Shown: piece after piece, positions 1 through 8,290 of the stretch
Position numbering within the stretch: the stretch's first letter is position 1
How the letters are laid out: every line of letters begins with the position of its first letter
DNA from: Verrucomicrobiaceae bacterium
GTDB lineage: Bacteria; Verrucomicrobiota; Verrucomicrobiia; Verrucomicrobiales; Akkermansiaceae
Assembly (NCBI GenBank): GCA_027491155.1
Contig: JAIXWR010000026.1
Coordinates: forward strand, 1-64,000
Length of the DNA stretch: 64,000 nucleotides
Direction of reading: 5' to 3'
Made by a program: the position numbers and the translations under genes
Notes under the pieces: model-generated
The model's database searches: none
What the model was told of the DNA's origin: nothing
What the model saw: only the letters and a program-made list of their open reading frames with translations

Positions 1-6
1 CCATCC

Positions 7-149
7 GGACACGAAAAGGGGCCGCGCACTCACGCGGCCCCGATGAATTTCGTCATGAAATTTATTTCATCCCCGGCGACGGATCGCCTTCGGATGAGAG
101 GAACATGCCCGAAACCGCCCGTCCTGTCATGTCCCCAAGATTTGGGACA
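7..149 (-). repeat. 143-nt structured repeat, copy 1
   Basis: One of three copies of exactly 143 nt in the window; the others are at 8848-8990 and 10509-10651. Read on the minus strand it begins with a TGTCCC/GGGACA hairpin. It then has a GGCGA-TCCG-TCGCC hairpin (75-88) with a UNCG-type loop, an ATGAAA/TTTCAT hairpin and a GC-rich hairpin (18-41) followed by TTTT, which looks like an intrinsic terminator. It starts 3 nt after the stop codon of the response-regulator gene, so it would form that transcript's 3' end. Relative to copies 2 and 3, two stem pairs change in a compensatory way, which argues for conserved RNA structure. Its function beyond termination is unknown. Confidence 0.85.
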
Positions 150-152
150 GGC

Positions 153-869
153 TCAGGACAGGTCCAGAAGCCCCCGGCGGATCGCCTCGCTGACGGCGGC
201 GGGCAGGTTGCGGACGTGGAGCTTGTCGAAGCAGCGCTTGATGTACTCGGTCACCGAGTGGGTGCTGAGCCCCAGCGCGTCGGCCACTTCCTGGCGGGTC
301 AGGCCCTTGGCGGAAAGCTGGAGCACCTCGCATTCGCGGGTCGATAGCGTCTCCGCGCCGGGAATCGGGCTGAGCTGGCGGAAGGTTTGCAGGATCATGC
401 CCGCGATCTTCGGGTCGAGCGGCGTGCCGCCGGCCAGCACCTCTTCCAGCGTGCTGATCAGCCGGGTCGCGCTGCCGGCTTTCACAAGATAGCCGTGGGC
501 CCCGGCCTCCAGCGCGGCGAAGACCTTCGCCTTGTCCGTGAAAGCGGTCAGCACCAGCACCTGCACCAGCGGCAGCAGCTCGCGGATCTTCTTGATACCG
601 TCGATCCCGCTCATCCCCGGCAGCCCGAGGTCGGACAGCACCAGGTCCGCCACCAGCCCGCCGCGGAAGGCTTCGAGCGCGTCCTCCATCGTGGAAAACT
701 CGCCGACGCAGTCGTAGCCGCGCTCGGTGAGGACCATCGACACCGACTCGCGGAAGTCGGCGTGGTCCTCGATCAGGACCAGGCGGATTTTCTTCGGATC
801 CGCATCCGCTTTCGTTGAAGGTTTCGCAGCCACCGCGGGGAGCATGGACCGGACGCGCCGCTTTGGCAA
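153..869 (-). CDS. NarL/FixJ-family response regulator
   Basis: Two-component response regulator of 238 aa. The receiver domain (about residues 27-145) has the acidic pair E34-D35, a phospho-acceptor Asp near residue 80 in VLSDLGLPG, and the conserved Lys in VKAG. A C-terminal LuxR-type helix-turn-helix (about 170-232) carries STRECEVLQLSAKGLTRQEV. It should bind DNA when phosphorylated by the kinase just upstream, whose gene stops 18 nt before this start. An alternative start is Met9. The promoters it controls cannot be told from the sequence. Confidence 0.93.
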   Translation of the reverse strand: MPKRRVRSMLPAVAAKPSTKADADPKKIRLVLIEDHADFRESVSMVLTERGYDCVGEFSTMEDALEAFRGGLVADLVLSDLGLPGMSGIDGIKKIRELLPLVQVLVLTAFTDKAKVFAALEAGAHGYLVKAGSATRLISTLEEVLAGGTPLDPKIAGMILQTFRQLSPIPGAETLSTRECEVLQLSAKGLTRQEVADALGLSTHSVTEYIKRCFDKLHVRNLPAAVSEAIRRGLLDLS

Positions 870-887
870 AGCCCGGGTTCGGGGGAA

Positions 888-2918
888 CTACTTCCCGCGC
901 CGCTTGCCGCGCTTGCGGTCCAGGGGGATCGCGAGTTCGAGGCGGGTGCCTTTGCCCGGCGCGCTCTCGACCCGGAACTCGGCGCCCAGGGCCTCCACCC
1001 GCTGGCGCAGGGCGCGCAGGGTGGACGGGCGCTCCATTTTCTCCGGCGGGATTCCGCTGCCGTCGTCGGCGATGACCAGACGGAACCTGCCCGCCTCCTC
1101 GGCGGCGCGGATTTCCACCCGGGCCGCGCCCGAGTGGCGCAGGATGTTGTGCAGGGCCTCCCGGTAGTAGAGGAAAAGGTGGCGGTTGGCCTCGTCGCTC
1201 AGCTCGGTCTGCCACGCGGCCTCGTTGGCGTGGAATTCCCAGTCGAGCGCCTCCAGCATGATCGATCCGGTCTCGCGCAGGTGCTCCGCGGTGCCGATGC
1301 GGTGGTCGCCTTGCGGCCGCAGCAGCCAGACGATGTCGCGCACGGCGCTGACGGTCTCCGCGGCGATCCGCTGGATGCGCTTGAGCTCTTTCGAAGGCCC
1401 GGCATGGCTTTCGGCCAGGTCGGCGAACATCTGGATGCTGCCGAGGTTGCTGCCCACCTCGTCGTGCAGGTCGCCGGCGATCCGTTCGCGGACCCGGGCG
1501 AGCTCGCGTTTCTCCCGCATCCGGTAGCGGATCGGCAGCGCGATCAAGACCAGCGCCCCGGCCCCGCCCAGCAGCGCGAAGACCCACAGGCCGGCGCGGC
1601 GGGTGCGGTCGACGATCGCCGCGGCTTCCAACTCCAGCGCGTGCCGCCTCTGTTCGAGCTTCAGCCGCCGGTCGAGCAGTGCGAGCCATTCGCGGCGCGA
1701 CACCAGCCGGCCGTCGGGACCGTGGCCGTCGCACAGGCTCGCGGCGTTCCAGTATTGCAAGCCCGAGCCGATCACGTTGCCCATCCCGTCGGGCGAGCGG
1801 ACCACCGCGCCGGTGCTGCGCTTTTCCTCGCCTTCCAGCACCTCGATCTCGCTCAAGGCGAGGAAGGCCGGGTAGTCCTCGTAGACCTTCCAGAGCTCCC
1901 CGACGTCGATCCGCACCTTGCGCCCGCGTTGCGGACCCAGCGGGACGTCGACCGGATTGTGGCCCGGATTGCCCATCTCGACGGCGGTCTCCGCGCCCTT
2001 GTTCCCGGCCTCGTCGGGCACGGAAATGGCAAAGCGCCGCGGAAAGCCGAAGCCGCTCGGCAGGTCGGAGGTCGGCCGCTTGGCGGGGAAGAGCCGGATC
2101 GTGTCGAACGCGCGCTCCTCGCCCAGGTCGATCTCCAGCCAGACGGCCTCCGTCGCCTTCGCCCGGCCTTCGGAAATCCAGCCGACGTTCCGGTGCTCGC
2201 CCCCGGGAATCTCGGGCAGCCCGAGCGGCGTCTGCCCGTCGACCAGGAAAGCGTCTTTCCACAGCCACGGCGCCGACGGAGGCTGGCCGCCGCTCGATCG
2301 CACTTCGGCGCCGCGCGCCAGGTTACGCTCGCCCTGGAAGGCGAAGGCTTCCGCCCAGGCGTAAACGAAGCTTTCCGAAACATCGGAATCCAGCCGCAGC
2401 CGCCCGGCCGAGATCCTCAAGCCGGCGGCTTCCACCGGCGGGGAGACCGGATAGACGAAGGGATGACCGGCGCGCACCGGGTCGGACCACAAGTCCCGTT
2501 CGTCGGCGATCCGGGCGATCGCCTTGCCATCCCCGTCCAGCAAATCCACCGTGAAGGCGTCCGGCATGCCGAACTGCGATTCCAGCCCGCCGACGCCGTA
2601 GCGGCGCGAGGGCACCAGCGCCACGAGGTCGATCTTGCCGGCTTCGGGCAAGCGCAGCTCCACCGCGATCCCGCCCTCCTTTTCCGGGCGCTCTTGCAGC
2701 GGCAGGATGGCAAATCCGCCGGTGCCGCCCTGGTCGCCCACCGGCACGGCCGGCAGCGCGGGCAATTGCTTCCCGATGTCCTCCAGCTCCCGCTCCACTT
2801 CGGCCAGCCGGCCGGAAATCGCGTGCGCCAGCCGCTCGTCCCAGCCCGCGTCCTGGCCCCGCAGTCCGGCCGGGATCAGGCAACAAAGCAGCGGCAGCAG
2901 GGAGCGCGGGCGGGTCAT
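888..2918 (-). CDS. Membrane sensor histidine kinase, HisKA_3 type, with discoidin-like sensor region
   Basis: 676 aa. A signal sequence (1-21) is followed by a long exported region (about 22-440). Residues 195-365 contain NLARGAEV and VWLEIDLG stretches typical of F5/8 type C (discoidin-like) carbohydrate-binding folds. A membrane segment lies near 442-463. The HisKA_3 phospho-acceptor is His485 in IAGDLHDEVGSNLG. The ATPase domain follows, with the N box EALHNILRHSG and G boxes ADDGSGIPP and GKGTRLEL. It is NarX/DesK-like in its cytoplasmic half and is co-transcribed with the response regulator. A discoidin-like sensor would suit detection of a glycan, but the ligand is inference. Confidence 0.9.
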   Translation of the reverse strand: MTRPRSLLPLLCCLIPAGLRGQDAGWDERLAHAISGRLAEVERELEDIGKQLPALPAVPVGDQGGTGGFAILPLQERPEKEGGIAVELRLPEAGKIDLVALVPSRRYGVGGLESQFGMPDAFTVDLLDGDGKAIARIADERDLWSDPVRAGHPFVYPVSPPVEAAGLRISAGRLRLDSDVSESFVYAWAEAFAFQGERNLARGAEVRSSGGQPPSAPWLWKDAFLVDGQTPLGLPEIPGGEHRNVGWISEGRAKATEAVWLEIDLGEERAFDTIRLFPAKRPTSDLPSGFGFPRRFAISVPDEAGNKGAETAVEMGNPGHNPVDVPLGPQRGRKVRIDVGELWKVYEDYPAFLALSEIEVLEGEEKRSTGAVVRSPDGMGNVIGSGLQYWNAASLCDGHGPDGRLVSRREWLALLDRRLKLEQRRHALELEAAAIVDRTRRAGLWVFALLGGAGALVLIALPIRYRMREKRELARVRERIAGDLHDEVGSNLGSIQMFADLAESHAGPSKELKRIQRIAAETVSAVRDIVWLLRPQGDHRIGTAEHLRETGSIMLEALDWEFHANEAAWQTELSDEANRHLFLYYREALHNILRHSGAARVEIRAAEEAGRFRLVIADDGSGIPPEKMERPSTLRALRQRVEALGAEFRVESAPGKGTRLELAIPLDRKRGKRRGK

Positions 2919-3018
2919 CTCCGGCAGACCCTAGCGACCTCCGCGCCCGCTTGCCAGCCCGAGTCCGTCATTTGGGGCTGCGCCCGCTCCGTCGGCCGTG
3001 CTTAGAAAGGGCGCGCCC

Positions 3019-3786
3019 ATGCCGAAGTTCAAACTCACCCTGGCCTACGACGGCACCGCCTACCACGGCTGGCAGTCGCAGAAGAGCGGCCGCGGCGTGG
3101 CGGACCGGGTGGAGGCGGCGCTCGCCCGGCTCTTCGCCAGCGCGCCGAAGCTGGTCAGCTCCAGCCGCACCGACACCGGCGTCCACGCCCGCGGCCTGGT
3201 GGCGCATTTTGAAGTCCCGCCCGGGGAAGTCCGGATGCCCGCCCGGCAGCTCGCGCTGGCGATCAATGCCGGCCTGCCCGATGACATCCGCGTGGTCGCC
3301 GCCGCCCGCGCGCCCGCCGCGTTCGACGCCCGCTTCGACGCCGTGTCCAAGCAGTACCGCTACACCGTCTGGAACCACCCGGCGCTGGACCCGCTGCTCC
3401 GCCACCGGGCCTGGCATGTGCCGCAGCCGCTCGATCTCGCGGCGATGAAAGCGGCCGCCGCGCATTTCGTCGGCCGCCACGACTTCCGCTCCTTCACCGC
3501 CCGGCGCGCCGGGGTGCTGGGCGATTCCGTCCGCACGCTGACCCGCTGCGAGGTGAGCCGCCGCGGGCCGGAAATCACCGTCCTCCTCGAAGGCGAAGGG
3601 TTCCTCTACAAGATGTGCCGCGCCATCGCCGGCACCCTGGTACAGGCGGGGCAGGGGAAGTTCCCGCCGTCTGAAATCGCGGCCATGCTCCACCGGCGGG
3701 ACCGGACCGCCGCCGGAGTGAACGCCCCGGCCCGCGGGCTGGTGCTGTGGAAAGTGAGCTACCCGCGGCAAACGCATCGCGCCTGA
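3019..3786 (+). CDS. truA: tRNA pseudouridine(38-40) synthase TruA
   Basis: Isomerises uridines 38-40 in the anticodon arm of tRNAs. The 255-aa product opens with KLTLAYDGTAYHGWQ and has the family's SSRTDTGVHA motif with the catalytic Asp. It ends with the usual GEGFLYKMCR and AGTLVQAGQGK segments. The ATG at 3019 was chosen over an upstream in-frame GTG at 2998 because a purine-rich GAAAGG stretch lies about 8 nt before it and homologues begin at this point. It is divergent from the sensor kinase and probably monocistronic. Confidence 0.95.
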   Translation: MPKFKLTLAYDGTAYHGWQSQKSGRGVADRVEAALARLFASAPKLVSSSRTDTGVHARGLVAHFEVPPGEVRMPARQLALAINAGLPDDIRVVAAARAPAAFDARFDAVSKQYRYTVWNHPALDPLLRHRAWHVPQPLDLAAMKAAAAHFVGRHDFRSFTARRAGVLGDSVRTLTRCEVSRRGPEITVLLEGEGFLYKMCRAIAGTLVQAGQGKFPPSEIAAMLHRRDRTAAGVNAPARGLVLWKVSYPRQTHRA

Positions 3787-3899
3787 AGCACCGCTCCGGG
3801 TCCGGCTTTGCAGTCGACCCGGGGCACGGGATGTGCTTTTTTCCCGCCGATCCGCGCTTCCCGCGTGTTCCCCAGCCGGTCCCCCCGACCTCTCCGGTG

Positions 3900-5753
3900 A
3901 TGTGCTTGTACCCCGTCAGATCGAGCCGAAGGATCGCGACCGCCGCGAGGGTCGGGTGCCTGCTTGCCGCGCTTGCTTCGGGCCTGTCGGCCACCGATCA
4001 CTGGGTCACCACCCAGTCCGGGTTCAACCAGCTCAACGCCCTGGATTTCGGGCCCGGCGACCGGATCTTCCTCGCGGGCGGCATGACCTTCACCGGCACC
4101 TTGAGATTCGATGCGGCGGACTCGGGCACCGACTCCTCCGGCCAGCTGGTTGCCCCCATCGTCGTCACCAGTTTCGGCAGCGGCCGCGCCACCATCGCCT
4201 CCGGCGATGAACCGGCGATCCTCGCCTACAACTGCGGCGGCTTCGAGATCAGCCGGCTCAACCTGACCGGCTCCGGAGTCGCGCCGGACGGCACCACCAC
4301 CAGCGACAGTTCCGGTCTCGTTTTCTACAACGACCTCCCGGGGAACGTGAAGTTCCAGCACCTCCGCCTCGATGAGATCGAAGCCAGCGGCTTCGGCGAG
4401 CGCGGCGTGGTGATCGGCGGCTTCAACGGAAGCTCCGGTTACCACGACGTCCGCCTCACCCGCATCGTCGCGCGCGACAACCGGCACACCGGGATCGAAA
4501 CCTTCGGCTTCACCGGCGTCACCAACGCGCTCACCCAGGTGCTGGTCGCCGATTGCCACGCCTTCAACCAGCGGGGCGACCCGGACCGCACCACCAACAC
4601 CGGCAGCGGGATCGTGCTCGGCGGGGTCGACGGCGGGGTGATCGAACGCTGCCTCGCCCACGACAACGGGTGGAACAACAGCGCCTCGGAAGGTCCCGTC
4701 GGCATCTGGGCCTACCATTCGGCCAACATCGTCATCCAGCACTGCGAGTCCCACCACAACCGCACCAGCGGCGGCGACGGCGGCGGCTTCGACCTCGACA
4801 TCCAGGTCAGCAATTCGGTGATGCAGTACAATTTCAGCCACGACAACGCGGGCGCGGGCTTCCTCGTTTACGGCACTTCCGGCAGCAACATCAACCAGGG
4901 CAACACGGTCCGCTACAACCTCTCCGAAAACGACGGCCGCGACACCGGCTCCCCGGCCGCCAGCGGGATCTTCGTCGCCAACCACGTCCGCGACCTGAAC
5001 ATCCACGGCAATACGGTGCGCCTCGCCGCACCTCCCTTCGGCACCAACATTCCGGCCATCAAGATCCGCTCCCAGGGCTTCAACCCCGACGAAGTCATCA
5101 TCGCCAACAACCTCTTCACGACCAGCGGCGGCTCCCGGCTGGTCGATACCGACAGCGATGGCGACGTGCTCTTCGCCGGGAACCACTACTGGTCCGGCGG
5201 CGCCTCCTTCGTGATCCGCGACAACGGCCAGAACTTCAGTTCGCTCTCGTCCTGGCGCAGCTCGCGCGGCCAGGAAAGGCTCGGCGGCCAGGCGGTGGGT
5301 GGCAGCGGCGACCCGCGCTTCAAGGTCCCTCCCGCCGGCGGGAATCCGGCCTTGAACCGCCTCATCGCGCTCCAGCTCCGCGGCGATTCCCCGCTGGTCG
5401 ACCGCGGGCTGGACCTCGCCGCCCGCTTCGGCATCAACCCCGGCCCCCGGGACTATTTCAACATCCTCACCCCGCAAGGCGGCGGGTCCGATGTCGGTGC
5501 GCACGAAACCGGCACCGGGGCGCCGAAGATCCTCTCCGTCCGCCACGATCCCGCCGCGTCGTCCTTCACCATCCGCTACCAGTCGGAGTTCGGCGTGGCC
5601 TTCGGCCTGCGGCGCTCGCCCGACCTCCAGGGCGACCCCGAAGCCAGCTGGACGGTCTTGCCGGACACTCCGCCGGGCGATGGCGGCGTGATGGAAGTCA
5701 CCGATTTCGCGCCGCCCGGACGCGCCCACTTCTACGTGCTGGTGCGCCCTTGA
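3900..5753 (+). CDS. Secreted right-handed parallel beta-helix protein
   Basis: About 617 aa. The chosen ATG gives a positively charged n-region and a hydrophobic signal peptide (RVGCLLAALASGLSA). The body holds repeated helix coils rich in Asn/Asp/Gly, such as NIVIQHCESHHNRTSGGDGGG and RDLNIHGNTVRL, as in pectate-lyase-like and Beta_helix proteins. The last 70 residues (RLRRSPDL...FYVLVRP style) resemble a C-terminal module common on verrucomicrobial exported proteins. It may be a polysaccharide lyase or a structural surface protein. No catalytic residues can be assigned. It lies 113 nt after truA in the same direction. Confidence 0.8.
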   Translation: MCLYPVRSSRRIATAARVGCLLAALASGLSATDHWVTTQSGFNQLNALDFGPGDRIFLAGGMTFTGTLRFDAADSGTDSSGQLVAPIVVTSFGSGRATIASGDEPAILAYNCGGFEISRLNLTGSGVAPDGTTTSDSSGLVFYNDLPGNVKFQHLRLDEIEASGFGERGVVIGGFNGSSGYHDVRLTRIVARDNRHTGIETFGFTGVTNALTQVLVADCHAFNQRGDPDRTTNTGSGIVLGGVDGGVIERCLAHDNGWNNSASEGPVGIWAYHSANIVIQHCESHHNRTSGGDGGGFDLDIQVSNSVMQYNFSHDNAGAGFLVYGTSGSNINQGNTVRYNLSENDGRDTGSPAASGIFVANHVRDLNIHGNTVRLAAPPFGTNIPAIKIRSQGFNPDEVIIANNLFTTSGGSRLVDTDSDGDVLFAGNHYWSGGASFVIRDNGQNFSSLSSWRSSRGQERLGGQAVGGSGDPRFKVPPAGGNPALNRLIALQLRGDSPLVDRGLDLAARFGINPGPRDYFNILTPQGGGSDVGAHETGTGAPKILSVRHDPAASSFTIRYQSEFGVAFGLRRSPDLQGDPEASWTVLPDTPPGDGGVMEVTDFAPPGRAHFYVLVRP

Positions 5754-5832
5754 TCGACGATCCGGGGACAGGATGGCACCCCGCCGGGAGTAGAACGGGA
5801 GCCCCTCGCATCCTCTCCATCCGCTTCCGCCT

Positions 5833-7305
5833 TTGATGAAACTCCCGCTGTTCCTCGCCGCCGCCCTTTTCGCCGGACCGCTCGCCACCGGCGCGGAAAA
5901 GCCGAACTTCATCATCATCAACATCGACGACCTCGGCTACCGTGACATCGGCCCCTTCGGCTCGAACAACCGCACGCCGAACCTCGACCGGATGGCGAAG
6001 GAAGGCCGCAAGCTCGCCAGCCACTACGCCGCGCCGGTCTGCACGCCGTCGCGCACCGCCCTGCTGACCGGCTGCTACCCGAAGCGCGCGCTGCCGCTTC
6101 CCCACGTGCTCTTCCCCGCCGCCGCGCTCGGCTTGCATCCGGACGAGATCACCCTGGCCGAGGTCCTCAAGGAGGCCGGCTACGCCACCGCCTGCATCGG
6201 CAAGTGGCACCTCGGCGACCAGCCGGATTTCCTGCCGACCAAGCAGGGCTTCGACAGCTACTACGGCATCCCCTACTCGAACGACATGGGGCCCGCCGCC
6301 GATGGCTCGAAGAGCAACCCCGGCAAGCCCCTGCCCGTGCCGCCGAAGTCCGCGCCTCCCCCGGGCGACGACACCGGCCTCAAGGGCCACAACCAGCCGC
6401 CGCTGCCCTTGATGGAAAACGACAAGGTCATCGGCCGCGTGAAGGTCGACGGCCAGTTCGCGATCACCCGCGATTGCACCGACCGCGCTGTGAAATTCAT
6501 CCGCGATTCGAAGGACCGGCCCTTCTTCCTCTACCTGCCCCACGTCGCCGTCCACTTCCCGCTCTACCCGTCCGACAAGTTCCGCGGCAAGTCGCCCAAC
6601 GGCTTGCTCGGCGACTGGGTCGAGGAAGTCGACTGGAGCGTCGGCCGGATCCTCGACACCCTGCGCGAGACCGGTCTCGCCGAAAGGACGCTGGTCCTCT
6701 TCACCAGCGACAACGGCGGCTCCCTCCCCCACGGCTCCGACAACACCCCGCTGCGCGGCACCAAGGGCCAGACCCTCGAAGGCGGCATCCGGGTGCCCAC
6801 CCTCGCCTGGTGGCTGGGGAAAATCCCCGCCGGCACCCGCACCGACAGCATCACCTCGAACATGGACGTGCTGCCCACCTTCGCCCGCCTGGCCGGAGCG
6901 AAAGTCCCCGCCGACCGGAAGATCGACGGCGTCGACCTCTGGCCCGCGCTCGGCGGCGACAGCAGCGCCAAGCCGCCGCGCGACCACTTCTTCTACTTCC
7001 GCGGCCTCGACCTGGAAGCCGTCCGCTCCGGCCCGTGGAAACTCCATCTCGCGAAGGCCGGGCAAGCCCCGCAGCTCTACCACCTCGGCGACGACATCGG
7101 CGAGTCGAAGGACCTCGCGAAGGAGCACCCGGACGAAGTACGACGTTTGCAGGAGTTGGCCGCCACGATGAAGGGCGACCTCGGCCTCGCCGGCAAGGGC
7201 CCCGGCTGCCGGCCGCCCGGCCGCGTGGCAAACCCGCAACCGCTGATGAGCGCCGACGGCACCGTCCGCGCCGACGCCGCGGGCGAGGTGAAGCGGTTCC
7301 CCTGA
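5833..7305 (+). CDS. Secreted arylsulfatase-family sulfatase
   Basis: 490-aa type I sulfatase (alkaline-phosphatase superfamily). A signal peptide (1-20) precedes NFIIINIDDLGYRDIGPFG, which supplies the metal-binding Asp pair. VCTPSRTALLTG carries the C-x-P-S-R motif whose Cys69 would be converted to formylglycine. GKWHLG and TSDNGG are also present. The full length suggests an active exported enzyme that removes sulfate esters, probably from sulfated glycans. It lies 79 nt after the beta-helix gene and may belong to the same glycan-use region. A formylglycine-generating enzyme is not encoded in this window. Confidence 0.93.
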   Translation: MMKLPLFLAAALFAGPLATGAEKPNFIIINIDDLGYRDIGPFGSNNRTPNLDRMAKEGRKLASHYAAPVCTPSRTALLTGCYPKRALPLPHVLFPAAALGLHPDEITLAEVLKEAGYATACIGKWHLGDQPDFLPTKQGFDSYYGIPYSNDMGPAADGSKSNPGKPLPVPPKSAPPPGDDTGLKGHNQPPLPLMENDKVIGRVKVDGQFAITRDCTDRAVKFIRDSKDRPFFLYLPHVAVHFPLYPSDKFRGKSPNGLLGDWVEEVDWSVGRILDTLRETGLAERTLVLFTSDNGGSLPHGSDNTPLRGTKGQTLEGGIRVPTLAWWLGKIPAGTRTDSITSNMDVLPTFARLAGAKVPADRKIDGVDLWPALGGDSSAKPPRDHFFYFRGLDLEAVRSGPWKLHLAKAGQAPQLYHLGDDIGESKDLAKEHPDEVRRLQELAATMKGDLGLAGKGPGCRPPGRVANPQPLMSADGTVRADAAGEVKRFP

Positions 7306-7466
7306 CCCCGGGCGCGCCTGCCCGCTCGATCTCGCTTGGTTCGTCCCATCACGACCGTCATTCAACCCTCCCGGTTTTCCCCTTGGATCGCCATCATGAA
7401 GGCGCTAGCGTCCCGACCATGAACGACACTCCTGGGAATCCGTAATTCCGGGTCGGCTTTGTCCTT

Positions 7467-7511
7467 GTTCTCCGACCGGTCGGAGAACAGGGGGCATTTC
7501 CGACCGGTCGG
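7467..7511. promoter_or_regulatory. Paired palindromes (CCGACCGGTCGG) beside the integron cassette
   Basis: The 12-bp palindrome CCGACCGGTCGG occurs twice, at 7472-7483 and 7500-7511, with starts 28 bp apart. Each is followed by (A/T)GAACA, giving an 18-bp direct repeat. The first copy extends to a perfect 22-bp palindrome (7467-7488). The pair lies outside the cassette, 12 nt before its left boundary, in a 218-nt stretch (7306-7523) where I see no gene. It could be a dimeric repressor operator acting on the cassette gene or a remnant of the original insertion locus. Confidence 0.6.
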
Positions 7512-7523
7512 TGAACAAAACTG

Positions 7524-8034
7524 TTGGCCTAACTTAAAATGACCGAGTGGCCTTTACTCTATTTGATCGCTGCGGCAACACTTGTCGGCGTGTGTGCAGT
7601 GTTTCACTGGCGAAGCCAAGCAGGACTCGTGGTTCGGGCACGACACATGGCACCGTATGCAGCCGCTTTTGCAGTGTTTGCCATCGTGGGGGTAGCTGTC
7701 AGTAACTACCCATACCTTAAGCTCTGGCTTGAGGGGGAAGAGCTCAGTTACGGGGGCAGCACTCCGTTTGGGATGCCTTGGCAAGTGTACTACCTTGGCT
7801 CTCTTGCCGTCCTTGTGATCCCGGTCACCTCACTCGCCCCCCCAATACTCCGACGGCCTTGGCTCGTCGCTTGCATAGCCCTGATTGCCTCAGTGCCGAT
7901 TACCTATGTCAGGCTCAAAGGTGGTTGCTAATCGCAAGACGAGATCGACAAGGCCAACAAGTCGCTCCATCCAACGGCGGGCAACGCTCCTGTTTGAATT
8001 CGGGCTTCCCTCCCCGCCGTGGATGAGCTAGACG
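7524..8034 (+). mobile_element. Solo integron gene cassette (511 bp)
   Basis: The left boundary is G7523|TT in GTTGGCC (7523-7529). This is the exact reverse complement of the R'' box GGCCAAC (7952-7958) near the right end, as expected because a circular cassette's attC is split on integration. The right boundary is the G of the GTT at 8034-8036. The cassette carries one plus-strand ORF starting 15 nt inside the left edge and an attC site at the right. Base composition is visibly lower in GC than its neighbours. No integron integrase or second attC is present in the window, so it is a lone or CALIN-type insertion. It lies inside a minus-strand secreted-protein gene. Confidence 0.82.
7539..7931 (+). 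CDS. Cassette-encoded small membrane protein, unknown function
   Basis: 130 aa with about four hydrophobic segments (residues 5-20, 36-56, 84-103, 107-122), so an inner-membrane protein. No family recognised. Its codon use is clearly less GC-rich than the flanking genes, which fits arrival by an integron. The ATG lies 15 nt after the cassette edge with no strong ribosome-binding site, which is common for cassette genes. Expression would depend on a promoter outside the cassette. The stop codon lies 20 nt before the attC site. Confidence 0.75.
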   Translation: MTEWPLLYLIAAATLVGVCAVFHWRSQAGLVVRARHMAPYAAAFAVFAIVGVAVSNYPYLKLWLEGEELSYGGSTPFGMPWQVYYLGSLAVLVIPVTSLAPPILRRPWLVACIALIASVPITYVRLKGGC

Positions 8035-8040
8035 TTGCCG
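7952..8040 (+). repeat. attC recombination site
   Basis: R'' box GGCCAAC (7952-7958) is followed by a 6-nt unpaired spacer and then the L stem. CTC (7965-7967) pairs GAG (8025-8027), C7968 is extrahelical, ATCCA pairs TGGAT, A7974 is a second extrahelical base, and CGGCGGG pairs CCCGCCG (8013-8019). A 31-nt terminal loop closes the stem. The matching 6-nt spacer and the GTT of R' (8034-8036) follow. Box spacing, bulged bases on one arm only and the variable loop are the defining structural features of attC sites folded as single strands. Confidence 0.85.
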
Positions 8041-8245
8041 GCTTTTGAGCCTTCTTCGCCAGCGCGTTGGTTTCGGAAGAAGGATAGGTCCAGTGGAGGA
8101 ACGGCCGCTGCGGGTGCTTGCCGTCGTGATACCAGCAGTAGTGCGCCGCGAACACCATGGGCTGCGCCGGCTTCGCCGCTTCCGCCGCGGCAAGACGCAG
8201 CCACGGCGCGAGCAGCAGCGCGAGGGCGAGGAGACGAGGAAACAT
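8035..8245 (-). pseudogene. 5' fragment of a secreted protein gene cut by the cassette
   Basis: An intact start, a signal peptide (MFPRLLALALLLAPWLRLAAA) and about 50 mature residues including FAAHYCWYHDGKHPQRPF and HWTYPSSE are preserved. The reading frame then runs into the attC site and stops at 7928. The HYCWYHDGKHP stretch is reminiscent of secreted glycoside-hydrolase-like (GH71/GH99-type) N-termini, but this is a weak guess. No continuation of the protein is recognisable left of the cassette, so the 3' part seems lost. It starts 45 nt after the 8291-8791 gene ends, so it was probably the second gene of that unit. Confidence 0.65.
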
Positions 8246-8290
8246 GAGCTCCCGATACCGTGAAATGCCGCACGACTTCCATTCCTCGGC

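Noticed and set aside
7306-7523. Possible integron integrase or attI site left of the cassette
   Set aside because: No tyrosine-recombinase reading frame is present, and the palindromes there lack the bulged, R/L-box structure of attC or attI sites.
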